A stretch of 64,000 nucleotides of DNA, taken from assembly GCF_046614695.1 (NCBI RefSeq), contig NZ_JBKKHQ010000025.1, positions 1-64,000 on the forward strand. Direction: 5' to 3'. A program made the position numbers and the translations under genes. This stretch comes from Pokkaliibacter sp046614695. Its GTDB lineage: Bacteria; Pseudomonadota; Gammaproteobacteria; Pseudomonadales; Balneatricaceae. Numbering within the stretch: position 1 is the first letter of the stretch; the number at the start of each line of letters is the position of its first letter. The notes under the pieces were generated by a model. It ran no database searches and was not told the origin of the DNA. It was given only the letters and a program-made list of their open reading frames with translations. Positions 40,884 through 50,115 of this stretch are shown one piece after another.

Positions 40884-41714
40884 GTGTTAATCAGATTTAC
40901 CAAAATGCATGGTCTGGGTAACGACTTCGTTGTACTGGATCTGGTCACACAGCGACTGACACTCAGTAATGAGCAGGTCAAACGTCTGGGCGACCGTAAC
41001 CGTGGGATCGGCTTTGATCAGCTGCTCATCGTCGAGCCACCGAGCCATCCTGAGCTCGACTTTCGCTATCGCATCTACAATACCGATGGCTCTGAGGTTG
41101 AGCAGTGCGGCAACGGTGCCCGCTGTTTTGCCCGTTTCGTCAAAGAAAAGCGTCTGACCGCCAAACGCGAGATTCGTGTCGAAACCGCCAAGGGCGTGAT
41201 TGAGCTTCAGTTTACGGAAGACAATCAGGTGCGTGTGGATATGGGCGCTCCTTTTCTTGAACCGGCAGAAGTCCCCTTCGTGGCTGAGACAAAATCCGGC
41301 ACCTATGACGTGGAAACCTCTCAGGGCGTCGTGACCTTGTCGGCAATTTCCATGGGGAATCCTCATGGTGTGCTGCTGGTCGATTCTGTCGATACCGCGC
41401 CGGTACTGACACTGGGGCCGGAGCTGGAAAAGCATCCACGTTTCCCCAAGAAGGCAAATATTGGCTTTCTGGAAATCGTCTCCCGTAAGGAAGCTCGTTT
41501 GCGGGTATTTGAGCGCGGTGTTGGTGAGACTCAGGCCTGTGGCAGTGGCGCTTGTGCGGCGATGGTGGCAGGGCGTCTCCGTGGCTTGCTGGATGAAGAG
41601 GCTGTGATCCATCTCACCGGCGGTGACCTTACTTTGTCGTGGGCAGGCCAGGGCGAATCGGTGATGATGACCGGCCCGGCGACGACCGTCTTTGAGGGAC
41701 AGATTCACTTATGA
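40884..41714 (+). CDS. dapF: Diaminopimelate epimerase
   Basis: Converts LL- to meso-diaminopimelate. 276 residues with the two catalytic Cys in CGNGARCFARF (about 75) and ACGSGACAA (about 218), plus FTKMHGLGNDFVVLD at the start. The start is GTG at 40884, five bases after the lysA stop; the family N-terminus leaves little choice. The stop overlaps the next start (ATGA). Confidence 0.96.
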   Translation: MLIRFTKMHGLGNDFVVLDLVTQRLTLSNEQVKRLGDRNRGIGFDQLLIVEPPSHPELDFRYRIYNTDGSEVEQCGNGARCFARFVKEKRLTAKREIRVETAKGVIELQFTEDNQVRVDMGAPFLEPAEVPFVAETKSGTYDVETSQGVVTLSAISMGNPHGVLLVDSVDTAPVLTLGPELEKHPRFPKKANIGFLEIVSRKEARLRVFERGVGETQACGSGACAAMVAGRLRGLLDEEAVIHLTGGDLTLSWAGQGESVMMTGPATTVFEGQIHL

Positions 41715-42415
41715 CAAGCAAGGCGAAATCTCAGCAGAGCCCGGAATTACTGACAGCCGAGCAGGTTGCCGAATATCTGCAGGCTCATCCGGAGTTCTTC
41801 GTGGAGCAGCCTGAGCTGCTGGAAGAGCTGCGGATTCCGCACGAATGTGGCCCGGCCATTTCTCTGGTCGAGCGTCAGTTGCTGCAGCTGAGAGAGCGCA
41901 CTGCCATTCAGTCCCGCCGGTTGGAGGAAATGATCACCACCGCGCGGGAAAATGATCTTATTTTCGAGAAGACCCGTCGACTGGTGCTGGGTGTATTGCA
42001 GGCCGATACGCTGGAGGCGATGGCGCGGGTGCTGGATCGCCATCTGTGCTTTGAGCTTCGCGCTGATCGCTGCGAACTGCTGATTCTGGATGATGAGGAT
42101 TCCTGGGTGGCGCCCGGTGTTCGCCGGGTTGAGCGTCAGGAAGCCATGACCATCATTGGCAGTCTGGTGGACTCGCGCTGGGCTATCTGTGGTGAACTCA
42201 GTGACGAAGAGAAAGACTATCTTTTTGTCCACGACTGCCAGCGCATCGGCTCGGTGGCGCTGGTGCCACTGATTGTCGATGATGTCACCCTCGGTGTACT
42301 GGCGATGGGCAGTTATGATCGCCAGTTGTTTCACTCCAGCCTCGGCACTTTGTTCCTCGACTATGTGGGTGAAGTGCTGACCCTGAGCCTGCCTCGTTTG
42401 CTGGATCATGAATAA
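41711..42415 (+). CDS. DUF484 (GAF-like) protein
   Basis: 234 residues: N-terminal helix (LTAEQVAEYLQAHPEFFVEQPELLEEL, the DUF484 signature), coiled coil at 55-80, and a GAF-like domain. Known as YigA in E. coli, always next to xerC; function unknown. It overlaps dapF by four bases and xerC by eight. Confidence 0.92.
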   Translation: MTSKAKSQQSPELLTAEQVAEYLQAHPEFFVEQPELLEELRIPHECGPAISLVERQLLQLRERTAIQSRRLEEMITTARENDLIFEKTRRLVLGVLQADTLEAMARVLDRHLCFELRADRCELLILDDEDSWVAPGVRRVERQEAMTIIGSLVDSRWAICGELSDEEKDYLFVHDCQRIGSVALVPLIVDDVTLGVLAMGSYDRQLFHSSLGTLFLDYVGEVLTLSLPRLLDHE

Positions 42416-43319
42416 TCCGGACTGGTCCGAGCGCTTTCTCGCCTTTCTGCAAAAAGAGCGACAGGTTTCCGAGCACACGCTGGATGCCTATCGCCGTGAT
42501 CTTCTGCACTGTGCTGACTGGCTGGCAGAGCAGTCACTGGATTTCAGCGCTGTTGATGCGTCTGTGTTAAGACGCTATCTGGCTGCGCAGCGCCAAAAGC
42601 AGCTTTCCAGTCGTACCCTGCAGCGCCGTCTTTCTGCGCTGCGCTCCCTCTATAAATATGCGGTGCATCAGGGGTGGACTCAGTCCAATCCCTGCGAAGG
42701 CTTGCAGGCGCCCAAAGCCAGCAAGCCGCTGCCGGATGTTGTCAGTGTCGACAAGCTGGGTCAGCTGTTGGATGGTGATGCGCCTGATCCTCTGGAAATC
42801 CGTGATCTGGCCATGATGGAGTTGATGTATTCCAGCGGACTGCGATTGGCCGAAGTGGTTGATCTTGATCTTGCGGATATCGATATGGCCCAGCGACTGG
42901 TGCTGGTGCGCGAAGGTAAGGGTAACAAAAGCCGCCTTCTGCCTTTGGGTCGTAAGGCGCTCGAGGCGCTGAAGCGCTATCTGCGTGAGCGCACGCTGTT
43001 GCTCGACAGTGTTGGCAGTCAGACACCTGCGGTCTTTATCAGCCAGCGTGGTCAGCGCGTCAGCCGACGTACTGTGCAGCAGCGCCTGGCGCGCTGGGGC
43101 AAATTGCAGGGAGCGGAGCAGCGTCTGCACCCGCATCAGCTGCGGCACTCTTTTGCCAGCCATATGCTGGAGTCCAGCGGTGATTTGCGGGCGGTGCAGG
43201 AGTTGCTTGGTCATGCCGACATCCGCACCACGCAAATCTACACTCACCTCGATTTTCAACATCTGGCGACGGTTTATGACAACGCACACCCCCGTGCCCG
43301 CAAAAAATCCTCATCTTGA
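42408..43319 (+). CDS. xerC: Site-specific tyrosine recombinase XerC
   Basis: Resolves chromosome dimers at dif together with XerD. 303 residues: N-terminal core-binding SAM-like domain (1-95) and catalytic domain with Arg in SSGLRLAEV, Lys in EGKGNKSR, HPHQLRHSFASH, the second His/Arg in LGHADIRTT and the nucleophile Tyr in QIYTHLD. Start inside the DUF484 3' end; its own 3' end overlaps the HAD gene. Confidence 0.96.
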   Translation: MNNPDWSERFLAFLQKERQVSEHTLDAYRRDLLHCADWLAEQSLDFSAVDASVLRRYLAAQRQKQLSSRTLQRRLSALRSLYKYAVHQGWTQSNPCEGLQAPKASKPLPDVVSVDKLGQLLDGDAPDPLEIRDLAMMELMYSSGLRLAEVVDLDLADIDMAQRLVLVREGKGNKSRLLPLGRKALEALKRYLRERTLLLDSVGSQTPAVFISQRGQRVSRRTVQQRLARWGKLQGAEQRLHPHQLRHSFASHMLESSGDLRAVQELLGHADIRTTQIYTHLDFQHLATVYDNAHPRARKKSSS

Positions 43320-44016
43320 CTGGATCTGCTTCGATCTGGACGACACCTTGTGGGAAACCGACTCGGTTATCCTCAGGGCCAATCAGGCCATGTTTGATTA
43401 CCTGCATGCACAGGTTCCCGGCGCGAAGGAATCCCTGACCGCCAGTGACTGGACTCCATTGCGAGATCAGGCGTTGACGCGAACACCTGAGCTTGCGGCC
43501 AGCGTTTCGGCGTTGCGGCTTGAGGTACTGCGTGCAGCGCTGGAGAGTCTGGGGCATGGCGGCGATGATCTGAACCGCTGGCAGCAGGAAGCCTTTCTGG
43601 AGTTTCGCCACTGGCGCAATCAGGTCACCCTGTTTGAAGGTGTCTTGCCTATGCTGGCGGCGCTGCGTGAGCAAGGTTATCGGCTGGGGGTGTTCAGCAA
43701 TGGTAATGCTGACCTGCAGGCTATTGGTCTGGCCCATCATTTTGATGTGGTGATGAGCGCAGATGAAATTGGTGCCGCCAAACCTGCGGCGGAGGCCTTC
43801 GAAGCCTTGCGTCAGGCCTGTAATGTACCGATGGCGCGTATCGCTTACGTGGGTGATCATCCGCGTTACGATGTCGAAGGCGCTAATGCTGCAGGGATGG
43901 TCAGTGTCTGGGCGAACTATCACCGGCGTGAATGGCAGTGGCAGGGGCAACCCGACGTCGAGTTGGTGCATCTGCCCGCGCTTCCAGCACAACTGGCTGA
44001 CTTTCAGGCTGGGTAA
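43276..44016 (+). CDS. HAD family phosphatase (YigB type)
   Basis: 246 residues. HAD motifs: FDLDDTLW (nucleophile Asp), FSNGN (motif II), AAKPAAEAF (Lys, motif III) and VGDHPRYDVEGANAAGM (motif IV). In E. coli the same position after xerC holds yigB, an FMN/sugar-phosphate phosphatase; that activity is inferred. ATG at 43276 overlaps xerC by 44 bases; a GTG at 43291 is an alternative. Confidence 0.88.
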   Translation: MTTHTPVPAKNPHLDWICFDLDDTLWETDSVILRANQAMFDYLHAQVPGAKESLTASDWTPLRDQALTRTPELAASVSALRLEVLRAALESLGHGGDDLNRWQQEAFLEFRHWRNQVTLFEGVLPMLAALREQGYRLGVFSNGNADLQAIGLAHHFDVVMSADEIGAAKPAAEAFEALRQACNVPMARIAYVGDHPRYDVEGANAAGMVSVWANYHRREWQWQGQPDVELVHLPALPAQLADFQAG

Positions 44017-44032
44017 GAGCTGTTGAGACAAT

Positions 44033-44059
44033 AAAAAGCCGCATTAAGCGGCTTTTTTT
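44033..44059. terminator. Bidirectional terminator
   Basis: AAAAAGCCGC / ATTAA / GCGGCTTTTTTT, between the convergent HAD and pyrC' genes. Confidence 0.9.
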
Positions 44060-44077
44060 GTAGGCAGAAGAGCGTGG

Positions 44078-45361
44078 TTAGCGCGCCTGATAGACCAGTT
44101 CGCCGTCCACCAGTGTGTAGACCACACGCCCTTTGACGGTTTCGCCGATGAGTGGGCTGTTCTTGCCGGCGGAATAGAGGCTCTCCTCGGTCACCGTCCA
44201 TTCTTCCTCAGGGTCGAAAATACAGATGTCCGCGACTGCACCGGTACCAAGCTGACCCAGTGGCAGGCCCAGTACTCGGGCGGGTCCTACGGAAAGTTTG
44301 TCGATCAGCTGCTCAAGGCTCAGCACATCCTGATGCACCAGATGCAGCGCTTGCGCCAGTAGCGTTTCGATACCGCTGATACCGGTTTCGGTCGCGCCGA
44401 AAGGCGCACGCTTGGCAGCTTCATCATGGGGCTGATGGTCGGAGCAGATGGCACTCAGGGTGCCGCCAAGAATGGCTTCACGCAGGCCAGCCCGGTCAAT
44501 CGCGCTGCGAAGCGGCGGATTAACATGGTAGGCGCTATTAAAACCGTTGATCTTGGCATCGGTGTAGAGCAGGTGATGCACAGCCACATCCGCAGTCACA
44601 CGCAGGCCCTTGGCGCGAGCATCCATAATCAGCTGTGCTGCGCGGGCAGTAGAGAGCTGGCTGAAGTGAGCGCGCACGCCGGTCTGCTCGATGAGCAGCA
44701 GGTCACGGGCAACAGCGATGGTTTCTGCGGTTTCAGGAATGCCGGCCAGACCAAAACGCAGGGCATTGGCACCGTCATGCATGACGCCGGCATTAGACAG
44801 ATCCGGGTCTTCGGACTGGAAAATGACCAGCAGATCGAAGGTGGCAGCGTACTCAAGGCAGCGCATCAGCGTCAGGCTGTTGCGCACCGGATAGCGTCCG
44901 TTAGAGACCGCGATACAGCCAATATCCGACAGACCCTGCATGTTCGCCAGATGTTCGCCATCCAGATTGCGGGTCATGGCGCCGATGGGCAGCACCTTGG
45001 AAAAGCCAGCCTGGCGGGCTTTGTCCATAATCAGCTTGGTCACTGCGGTCGAGTCATTCACCGGGTTGGAATCCGGTGGGCAGCACAGCGTGGTCACACC
45101 GCCGGCGGCAGCGGCCAGGGTTTCACTGCGCAGGGTGCCTTTATGGGTGAAACCGGGCTCACGCATGCTGGCACTCAAGTCGATAAAACCGGGACTGACG
45201 ACTTTGCCGGTGGCATCCAGGGTCAGGTCTGGCTCAAAGCCGGGGATAGGTTCATCCAGACTGGCGATGACACCATCCTGTACGTAGATATCCAGAATAT
45301 CGTCGACGTGGTTGGCCGGATCAATCAGGCGGCCACCCTTGATCAAAATCTTCATGCTCAT
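44078..45361 (-). CDS. Inactive dihydroorotase homologue PyrC'
   Basis: 427 residues of the class I dihydroorotase fold. The metal-binding HxH of active enzymes (DxHVHxREPG) reads DLSASMREPG, so both His are lost, while SDHQPHDEAAK is kept. This is the mark of the PyrC' protein of pseudomonads, which has no enzyme activity but is needed to assemble the aspartate transcarbamoylase dodecamer with PyrB. A true dihydroorotase should be elsewhere in the genome. It begins three bases after pyrB. Confidence 0.93.
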   Translation of the reverse strand: MSMKILIKGGRLIDPANHVDDILDIYVQDGVIASLDEPIPGFEPDLTLDATGKVVSPGFIDLSASMREPGFTHKGTLRSETLAAAAGGVTTLCCPPDSNPVNDSTAVTKLIMDKARQAGFSKVLPIGAMTRNLDGEHLANMQGLSDIGCIAVSNGRYPVRNSLTLMRCLEYAATFDLLVIFQSEDPDLSNAGVMHDGANALRFGLAGIPETAETIAVARDLLLIEQTGVRAHFSQLSTARAAQLIMDARAKGLRVTADVAVHHLLYTDAKINGFNSAYHVNPPLRSAIDRAGLREAILGGTLSAICSDHQPHDEAAKRAPFGATETGISGIETLLAQALHLVHQDVLSLEQLIDKLSVGPARVLGLPLGQLGTGAVADICIFDPEEEWTVTEESLYSAGKNSPLIGETVKGRVVYTLVDGELVYQAR

Positions 45362-45364
45362 GGC

Positions 45365-46381
45365 TTATCCTTCCTGACCGAAATGCTGTGCCTGCTGTAA
45401 CTGGCCGGTCACGGCCATCGACATCACAGCCATTCGTACGGCAATGCCGTTGCTGACCTGAGTCAGAATCTGTGACTGCGGGCCATCGGCAACAGCGGAG
45501 TCAATTTCCACACCGCGGTTGATGGGGCCAGGGTGCATCACAATCGCATCCGGGTTGGCATAAGCGAGTTTGGCTTCATCCAGACCGTAGAGACGGAAAA
45601 ACTCGGACTCAGAAGGCAGCAGGGCATTATTCATGCGCTCTTTCTGCAGACGCAGGGCAACGATCACATCGACACCCTTGAGGCCTTCCTTCATGTCGCG
45701 GTAAACCGTCGCACCCAGGGATTCCAGTGTGTCCGGTACCAGCGTTTTCGGGCCAATCAGGCGGACTTCGTCAGCTCCCAGCGTGTTAAGGGCGTGAATC
45801 TCGGAGCGCGCCACGCGGGAGTGCAGAATGTCACCGACAATAGCGACCTTGAGATTGCTGAAGTCACCCTTGGCACGACGAATCGTCAGCATATCGAGCA
45901 TCGCCTGGGTCGGATGCGCATGGCGGCCGTCACCGGCGTTGATGATGGCGACATCCGGGGTCACATATTCGGCAATAAAGTGCGCAGCACCACTATCGGC
46001 ATGACGCACCACGAACATATCGGCACCCATGGCGCGAATGTTCCACAGGGTGTCCTGCAGGGTTTCGCCCTTGGAGGTGGCGGAGGTGCTGATGTTGAGG
46101 TTGAGCACGTCGGCAGAGAGTTTCTGCGCCGCCAGTTCAAAGGTGCTGCGCGTGCGGGTCGAGTTCTCGAAGAACAGGTTAACCACCGTCAGACCGCGTA
46201 GCAGAGGCACTTTTTTGACCGAGCGACCGGAAGCATCAATGAAGGACTCGGCCGTATCGAGAATTTCAGTTAACAGCTCGCGGGAGAGGCCTTCGGTGGT
46301 CAGGAAGTGTCGCAGTTGCCCCTGATCATTCAGCTGCAACTGGTGTGGTGCAGCAGCATGTGAAGATGAAAGTTGGCTCAT
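45365..46381 (-). CDS. pyrB: Aspartate carbamoyltransferase catalytic chain
   Basis: Forms carbamoyl aspartate from aspartate and carbamoyl phosphate, the first committed pyrimidine step. 338 residues, with the carbamoyl-phosphate motif FENSTRTRSTFELA (about 70) and HPTQAMLDMLTIR, plus MHPGPINRGVE near the C-terminus. The N-terminal extension of some 25 residues is typical of the pseudomonad class that pairs with PyrC'. No pyrI regulatory gene is seen. Confidence 0.96.
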   Translation of the reverse strand: MSQLSSSHAAAPHQLQLNDQGQLRHFLTTEGLSRELLTEILDTAESFIDASGRSVKKVPLLRGLTVVNLFFENSTRTRSTFELAAQKLSADVLNLNISTSATSKGETLQDTLWNIRAMGADMFVVRHADSGAAHFIAEYVTPDVAIINAGDGRHAHPTQAMLDMLTIRRAKGDFSNLKVAIVGDILHSRVARSEIHALNTLGADEVRLIGPKTLVPDTLESLGATVYRDMKEGLKGVDVIVALRLQKERMNNALLPSESEFFRLYGLDEAKLAYANPDAIVMHPGPINRGVEIDSAVADGPQSQILTQVSNGIAVRMAVMSMAVTGQLQQAQHFGQEG

Positions 46382-46408
46382 GGCATGATGTCCAGCTGAA
46401 TCAATGGG

Positions 46409-46921
46409 TTAGGGCGCTTTTTCGATCAGTTCAAGCTGCAGGGGCTCAGGGCCGGTCAGCTTGATTTGCTGCCCTTGTCCAAGGGTCAGGCGCTGGCCGA
46501 GGATGTCTGGCTGAATTGGCAGCTCGCGGCGGCCAATATCAAACAGACTCACCAGCGTGACTGAAGCCGGACGGCCGTAATCGAAAATCTCATTGAGGGC
46601 GGCGCGGATGGTACGTCCACTCATGATCACATCATCGACCAGCACCACATGCTGGTCTTCGCAGTGAACGGGTAGGGATGAGGGCTGTACCCGGGGGTGC
46701 AGGCCAACGCGGGAGAAATCATCGCGGTAGAAGCTGATATCCAGCGTGCCGAGCGGATGCTCCGGATTCAGCGCGTCGTGGAGTTTTTGGGCGATCCAGA
46801 CACCGCCACTGCGGATGCCGATCAGAACCGGGTTGTCGATTCCCTGCTCCTGAAGAAAGCAGCGTAGGTCGATGCAAAGCTTGTCGATCAGTTCATCAAG
46901 GGGCCGGGGCGCCGACGACAT
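46409..46921 (-). CDS. pyrR: PyrR pyrimidine regulator / uracil phosphoribosyltransferase
   Basis: 170 residues with the PRPP motif HVVLVDDVIMSGRTIRAA and the flexible-loop region. In Bacillus PyrR attenuates pyr mRNA on binding UMP; in pseudomonads its role as regulator differs and activity as UPRTase is low or variable. I see no clear PyrR anti-antiterminator upstream of pyrB. It starts directly at the ruvX stop and pyrB follows after 27 bases. Confidence 0.94.
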   Translation of the reverse strand: MSSAPRPLDELIDKLCIDLRCFLQEQGIDNPVLIGIRSGGVWIAQKLHDALNPEHPLGTLDISFYRDDFSRVGLHPRVQPSSLPVHCEDQHVVLVDDVIMSGRTIRAALNEIFDYGRPASVTLVSLFDIGRRELPIQPDILGQRLTLGQGQQIKLTGPEPLQLELIEKAP

Positions 46922-47392
46922 CTAGAGATCCTCCAGTCGGGTATGCGAGGGAATCAGCAGGCCATCAGTTAGCCAGCTTTCCACGATCAACTGGGCAGCC
47001 AGGGCATCCACAGGATCACTGCGGTAATGGCTGGAGCCGCCGCGGGCACGATGAATCTCTTTGGCTTCGCGACTGGTCAGACGCTCATCGGCCAGAAAAC
47101 AGGGCAGGCCGTAGCGGACATGCAGACGATTGGCGAACTTGCGGGCCCGGTGGGCCATTTCGCTGATACTGCCGTCCATATTGAGCGGAATTCCGACCAC
47201 CAGGGCATCTGGCTGCCAGTGGGCGACTATTCTACCTAATTCATCCCAGTCAGGGATACCGTCACGGGCGCTAATGGTGCCCGCAGGCGATGCCGTTCCG
47301 GTCAAACTTTGACCGAAAGCAAGTCCAATACGTTTGGCACCAAAATCGAAGGCAAGAACAGTAAAAGGGGAGGGAAGGGAATGGTCAGCCAT
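46922..47392 (-). CDS. ruvX: YqgF/RuvX RNase H-fold nuclease
   Basis: 156 residues. N-terminal VLAFDFGAKRIGLAFG (first catalytic Asp), PDALVVGIPLNMDGS and FLADERLTSREAKE, DPVDALAAQLIVESW. Named putative pre-16S rRNA 5'-end nuclease or Holliday junction resolvase-like. It overlaps algH by eight bases. Confidence 0.94.
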   Translation of the reverse strand: MADHSLPSPFTVLAFDFGAKRIGLAFGQSLTGTASPAGTISARDGIPDWDELGRIVAHWQPDALVVGIPLNMDGSISEMAHRARKFANRLHVRYGLPCFLADERLTSREAKEIHRARGGSSHYRSDPVDALAAQLIVESWLTDGLLIPSHTRLEDL

Positions 47393-47954
47393 GTCCTGCT
47401 TGTGTTGTCAGAAGAGAAAGGTTGATACCGAGCAATTGGGCGGCACTGTCGAGACGTTGCTCAATCGGAGTATTAAAGATGACCTTGTAATCGGCCTTGC
47501 AGCTCAGCCAGAAATTATTGGCCATTTCTTCTTCGAGTTGGCCTTCTCCCCAGCCGGCATATCCCAGTGCTATGAGGTAATCCCTGGGGCCCTCATCCTG
47601 CGCGATAGCTTCCAGCACATCGACCGAGGTGGTAAGGCTCAGATGCTCATTCAGCTCATAGGAAGATTGCCACTGGCTATCGGAGGTTCTGTGTAGCACG
47701 AAGCCCCGGTCAGTTTTCACTGGGCCGCCAATATAAACCGGCGGATTGCGTCGGGGCTTTTCCGGGCTTAGTTCCATGTGCGTTAGGATTTCATCCAGAT
47801 GCATATGCAGGGGGCGGTTGATGATCAGCCCCATGGCTCCGTGCTCATTGTGCTCAAACACATAGGTCAGGGAGTGGCCAAAGTGGGGGTCATTAAGACC
47901 CGGCATGGCCAGCAGGAAGTGATCACTGAGTGAGGTGAGCGTTGCCGTTTTCAT
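47385..47954 (-). CDS. algH: YqgE/AlgH family protein
   Basis: 189 residues with the family pattern LSDHFLLAMPGLNDPHFGHSLTYVFEHNEHGAMGLIINRP at the start and YIGGPVKTDRGFVLH in the middle. First linked to alginate gene expression in Pseudomonas; molecular role unresolved. First of the set algH-ruvX-pyrR-pyrB-pyrC'. Confidence 0.94.
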   Translation of the reverse strand: MKTATLTSLSDHFLLAMPGLNDPHFGHSLTYVFEHNEHGAMGLIINRPLHMHLDEILTHMELSPEKPRRNPPVYIGGPVKTDRGFVLHRTSDSQWQSSYELNEHLSLTTSVDVLEAIAQDEGPRDYLIALGYAGWGEGQLEEEMANNFWLSCKADYKVIFNTPIEQRLDSAAQLLGINLSLLTTQAGHG

Positions 47955-47989
47955 GGGCTAAGTATTGGTGGCTTATGGGTCGGCTGCAA

Positions 47990-48030
47990 GTAAAACTGCG
48001 TTACAGTCATGGGGGCTGAGTTGTAACGCC
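47990..48030 (-). terminator. Probable terminator of the dipeptide transporter operon
   Basis: GCGTTACA (47998-48005) and TGTAACGC (48022-48029) inverted repeat, 16-base loop, followed on the minus strand by AGTTTTAC. Lies 33 bases past the last transporter gene. Confidence 0.45.
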
Positions 48031-48062
48031 GGTTCTCGTTCATCGTCTGTGTGCTCCGCCGT

Positions 48063-49088
48063 TCAGGCGATCTCGACGCCTTGAAGGTCATTGAGGTGAC
48101 AGGCGGCGATATGTCCGGGAGCCACTTCTTTAAGCGCAGGAGCTTCAGCTTTGCAGCGTGGCCCGGCGTGGGGGCAGCGAGGATGAAAATGGCAGCCGCT
48201 CGGCGGATCAAGAGGTGAGGGGATCTCTCCCTTGATCGCCAGATAGCGTTTCTTTTCCACTTTAAGGCTCGGTGCCTCGGCCAGTAGCGCCTGAGTGTAA
48301 GGGTGGTTCGCGTGAAAGAAGAGCTCATCCACCGGCGCGCTTTCTACAATTCGGCCCAAATACATGATGACCACACGGTCAGACACATGCTGTACCACGC
48401 TCAGGTCATGACTGATAAACAGATAGGTCAGGTTCAGTTCATGACGCAGCTTTATAAAGAGATTCAGTACCTGAGCCTGAATGGAGACATCCAGGGCTGC
48501 GACAGATTCATCGCAGATCAGAAACTCCGGGTTCACCGCCAGAGCGCGGGCGATACCGATACGAGCGCGTTGACCACCGGAAAACTGATGTGGATAGCGA
48601 TCCGCCATGCTGGGGTCGAGACCGACCTGATCCAGCATGCGGGCGACAAAGTCGTGACGTTCGGCGGCCTTCACCAAGCCATGCACGACGGGGGCTTCCC
48701 CAATCAGGTCACGGACACGAAGACGTGGATTCAGCGAGGCATAAGGGTCCTGAAAAATCATCTGAATCCCCAGTCTGCGCTGGCGGCGCTGCTCGGGCGT
48801 CAGGTGAGACAAATCCTCGCCTTTCCAGAGAATACGTCCCTCATCCGCGCCATAAAGGCCGGCTGCAATGCGACCGAGGGTGGATTTTCCACAGCCGGAC
48901 TCACCGACCAGGCCCACGACTTCGCCCTTGAAAATATCGACACTGGCCTGATCCAGCGCATGCACACGTGGTGCTGGCGCTAACAGATTGAGCTTCTGGC
49001 CCAGACGCTCAATCCAGTCCGGGCGCGGGCCAAAACTTTTGCTGATCTGCTGCAGGGACAACAGCGGTGTCTGTTGTGCATCAGACAT
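48063..49088 (-). CDS. Peptide ABC transporter ATP-binding protein (DppF type)
   Basis: 341 residues. Walker A GESGCGKST, Q-loop MIFQDPYASLNP, signature FSGGQRARIG, Walker B FLICDESVAALD, H-loop ISHD, and the oligopeptide/dipeptide C-terminal module HPYTQALLAEAP...GCHFHPRCPHAGPRC with its Cys-rich tail. The frame is open upstream to 49235, but ATG at 49088 (after AAGGAGTCTCTGG) overlaps the preceding gene by eight bases and gives the usual length. Confidence 0.93.
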   Translation of the reverse strand: MSDAQQTPLLSLQQISKSFGPRPDWIERLGQKLNLLAPAPRVHALDQASVDIFKGEVVGLVGESGCGKSTLGRIAAGLYGADEGRILWKGEDLSHLTPEQRRQRRLGIQMIFQDPYASLNPRLRVRDLIGEAPVVHGLVKAAERHDFVARMLDQVGLDPSMADRYPHQFSGGQRARIGIARALAVNPEFLICDESVAALDVSIQAQVLNLFIKLRHELNLTYLFISHDLSVVQHVSDRVVIMYLGRIVESAPVDELFFHANHPYTQALLAEAPSLKVEKKRYLAIKGEIPSPLDPPSGCHFHPRCPHAGPRCKAEAPALKEVAPGHIAACHLNDLQGVEIA

Positions 49089-50115
49089 CCAGAGACTCCT
49101 TGGCAGGGGCCGCAGGGAAACTGACGACCGGGTAGAAACAACGTGCCTGATGAAGTGGTGCCAGTTCCTGCGTGGGAGGCGGCTGGGAGCAGCGCTCATC
49201 TGCCCGGCTGCAACGGTTACGGAAACTGCAGCCATTGGGCAGATTCAGCAGGGAAGGTGTACTGCCGGGAATCTGTAGTAGCGCTTCGCCACGGGCATGG
49301 CCACGGGCTTCTGCCGCTGCGGGTGTTGAGTCCAGCAAGCCCTGAGTGTAGGGATGGGCCGGAAACTCAAGCACATCGCGGGTGATGCCTTGCTCAACAA
49401 TGCGCCCTGCATACATGACGCACACTCGATCCGCGAGGCCTGCCACCACGGAAAGGTCGTGGGTGATCCAGATCAGCGCGGTGCCGGCATCCCGACAGAG
49501 CTTTTGAATTTCGAACAGGATTTGCGCCTGAATCGTCACATCCAGCGCTGTGGTCGGTTCATCGGCGATGATCAGATCCGGTTCATTCAATAGCGCGATG
49601 GCAATGGCGACACGCTGTCGCATACCACCGGAGAGTTGGTGCGGATAGGACTTTAAACGCTCATCCGCTGCCGGAATACCAACGCGCATTAGTGCTTCTA
49701 GCGCCCGGGCGCGGGCAGCCTTGCGGCTGATACGGCGGTGCGCCAGTACGGTTTCGATCATTTGGGTATCAATACGCAGCACCGGATTCAGGGTCATCAT
49801 TGGATCCTGAAAGATCATGGCGATGCGGTTGCCCCGCAGCTTTCGCCACTGGCGTTCGGAGTAAAAACGTAAGTCTTCCCCCTTGAACATGATGCGCCCG
49901 CTGGTGATCTGGCCGGGATCATCGACCAGACCCATTAATGAGAAACCGGTCATGGACTTGCCTGAACCGGACTCCCCAACCAGCCCCAGAATCTCGCCAG
50001 GCTGCAGCGTCAGGCTGACATCATTAACGGGCAGGGCGATGCCTTCGCGGCTGCGAAAGGCGGTGGTCAGATGCTCGACGGCCAGCACGGGCGAGGGATG
50101 TTGGCTCATGCTCAC
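49081..50115 (-). CDS. Peptide ABC transporter ATP-binding protein (DppD type)
   Basis: 344 residues: Walker A GESGSGKSM, MIFQDPMMTLNP, signature LSGGMRQRVA, Walker B LIIADEPTTALD, ITHD, and the peptide-transporter C-terminal module with Cys near 300-320. GTG at 50115 overlaps the dppC-type stop (GTGA); the ATG at 50109 is equally possible. Confidence 0.93.
   Translation of the reverse strand: MSMSQHPSPVLAVEHLTTAFRSREGIALPVNDVSLTLQPGEILGLVGESGSGKSMTGFSLMGLVDDPGQITSGRIMFKGEDLRFYSERQWRKLRGNRIAMIFQDPMMTLNPVLRIDTQMIETVLAHRRISRKAARARALEALMRVGIPAADERLKSYPHQLSGGMRQRVAIAIALLNEPDLIIADEPTTALDVTIQAQILFEIQKLCRDAGTALIWITHDLSVVAGLADRVCVMYAGRIVEQGITRDVLEFPAHPYTQGLLDSTPAAAEARGHARGEALLQIPGSTPSLLNLPNGCSFRNRCSRADERCSQPPPTQELAPLHQARCFYPVVSFPAAPAKESLDV

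Noticed and set aside
44426..45400. 324-codon open frame antisense to pyrC'
   Set aside because: Shadow frame, no domain.
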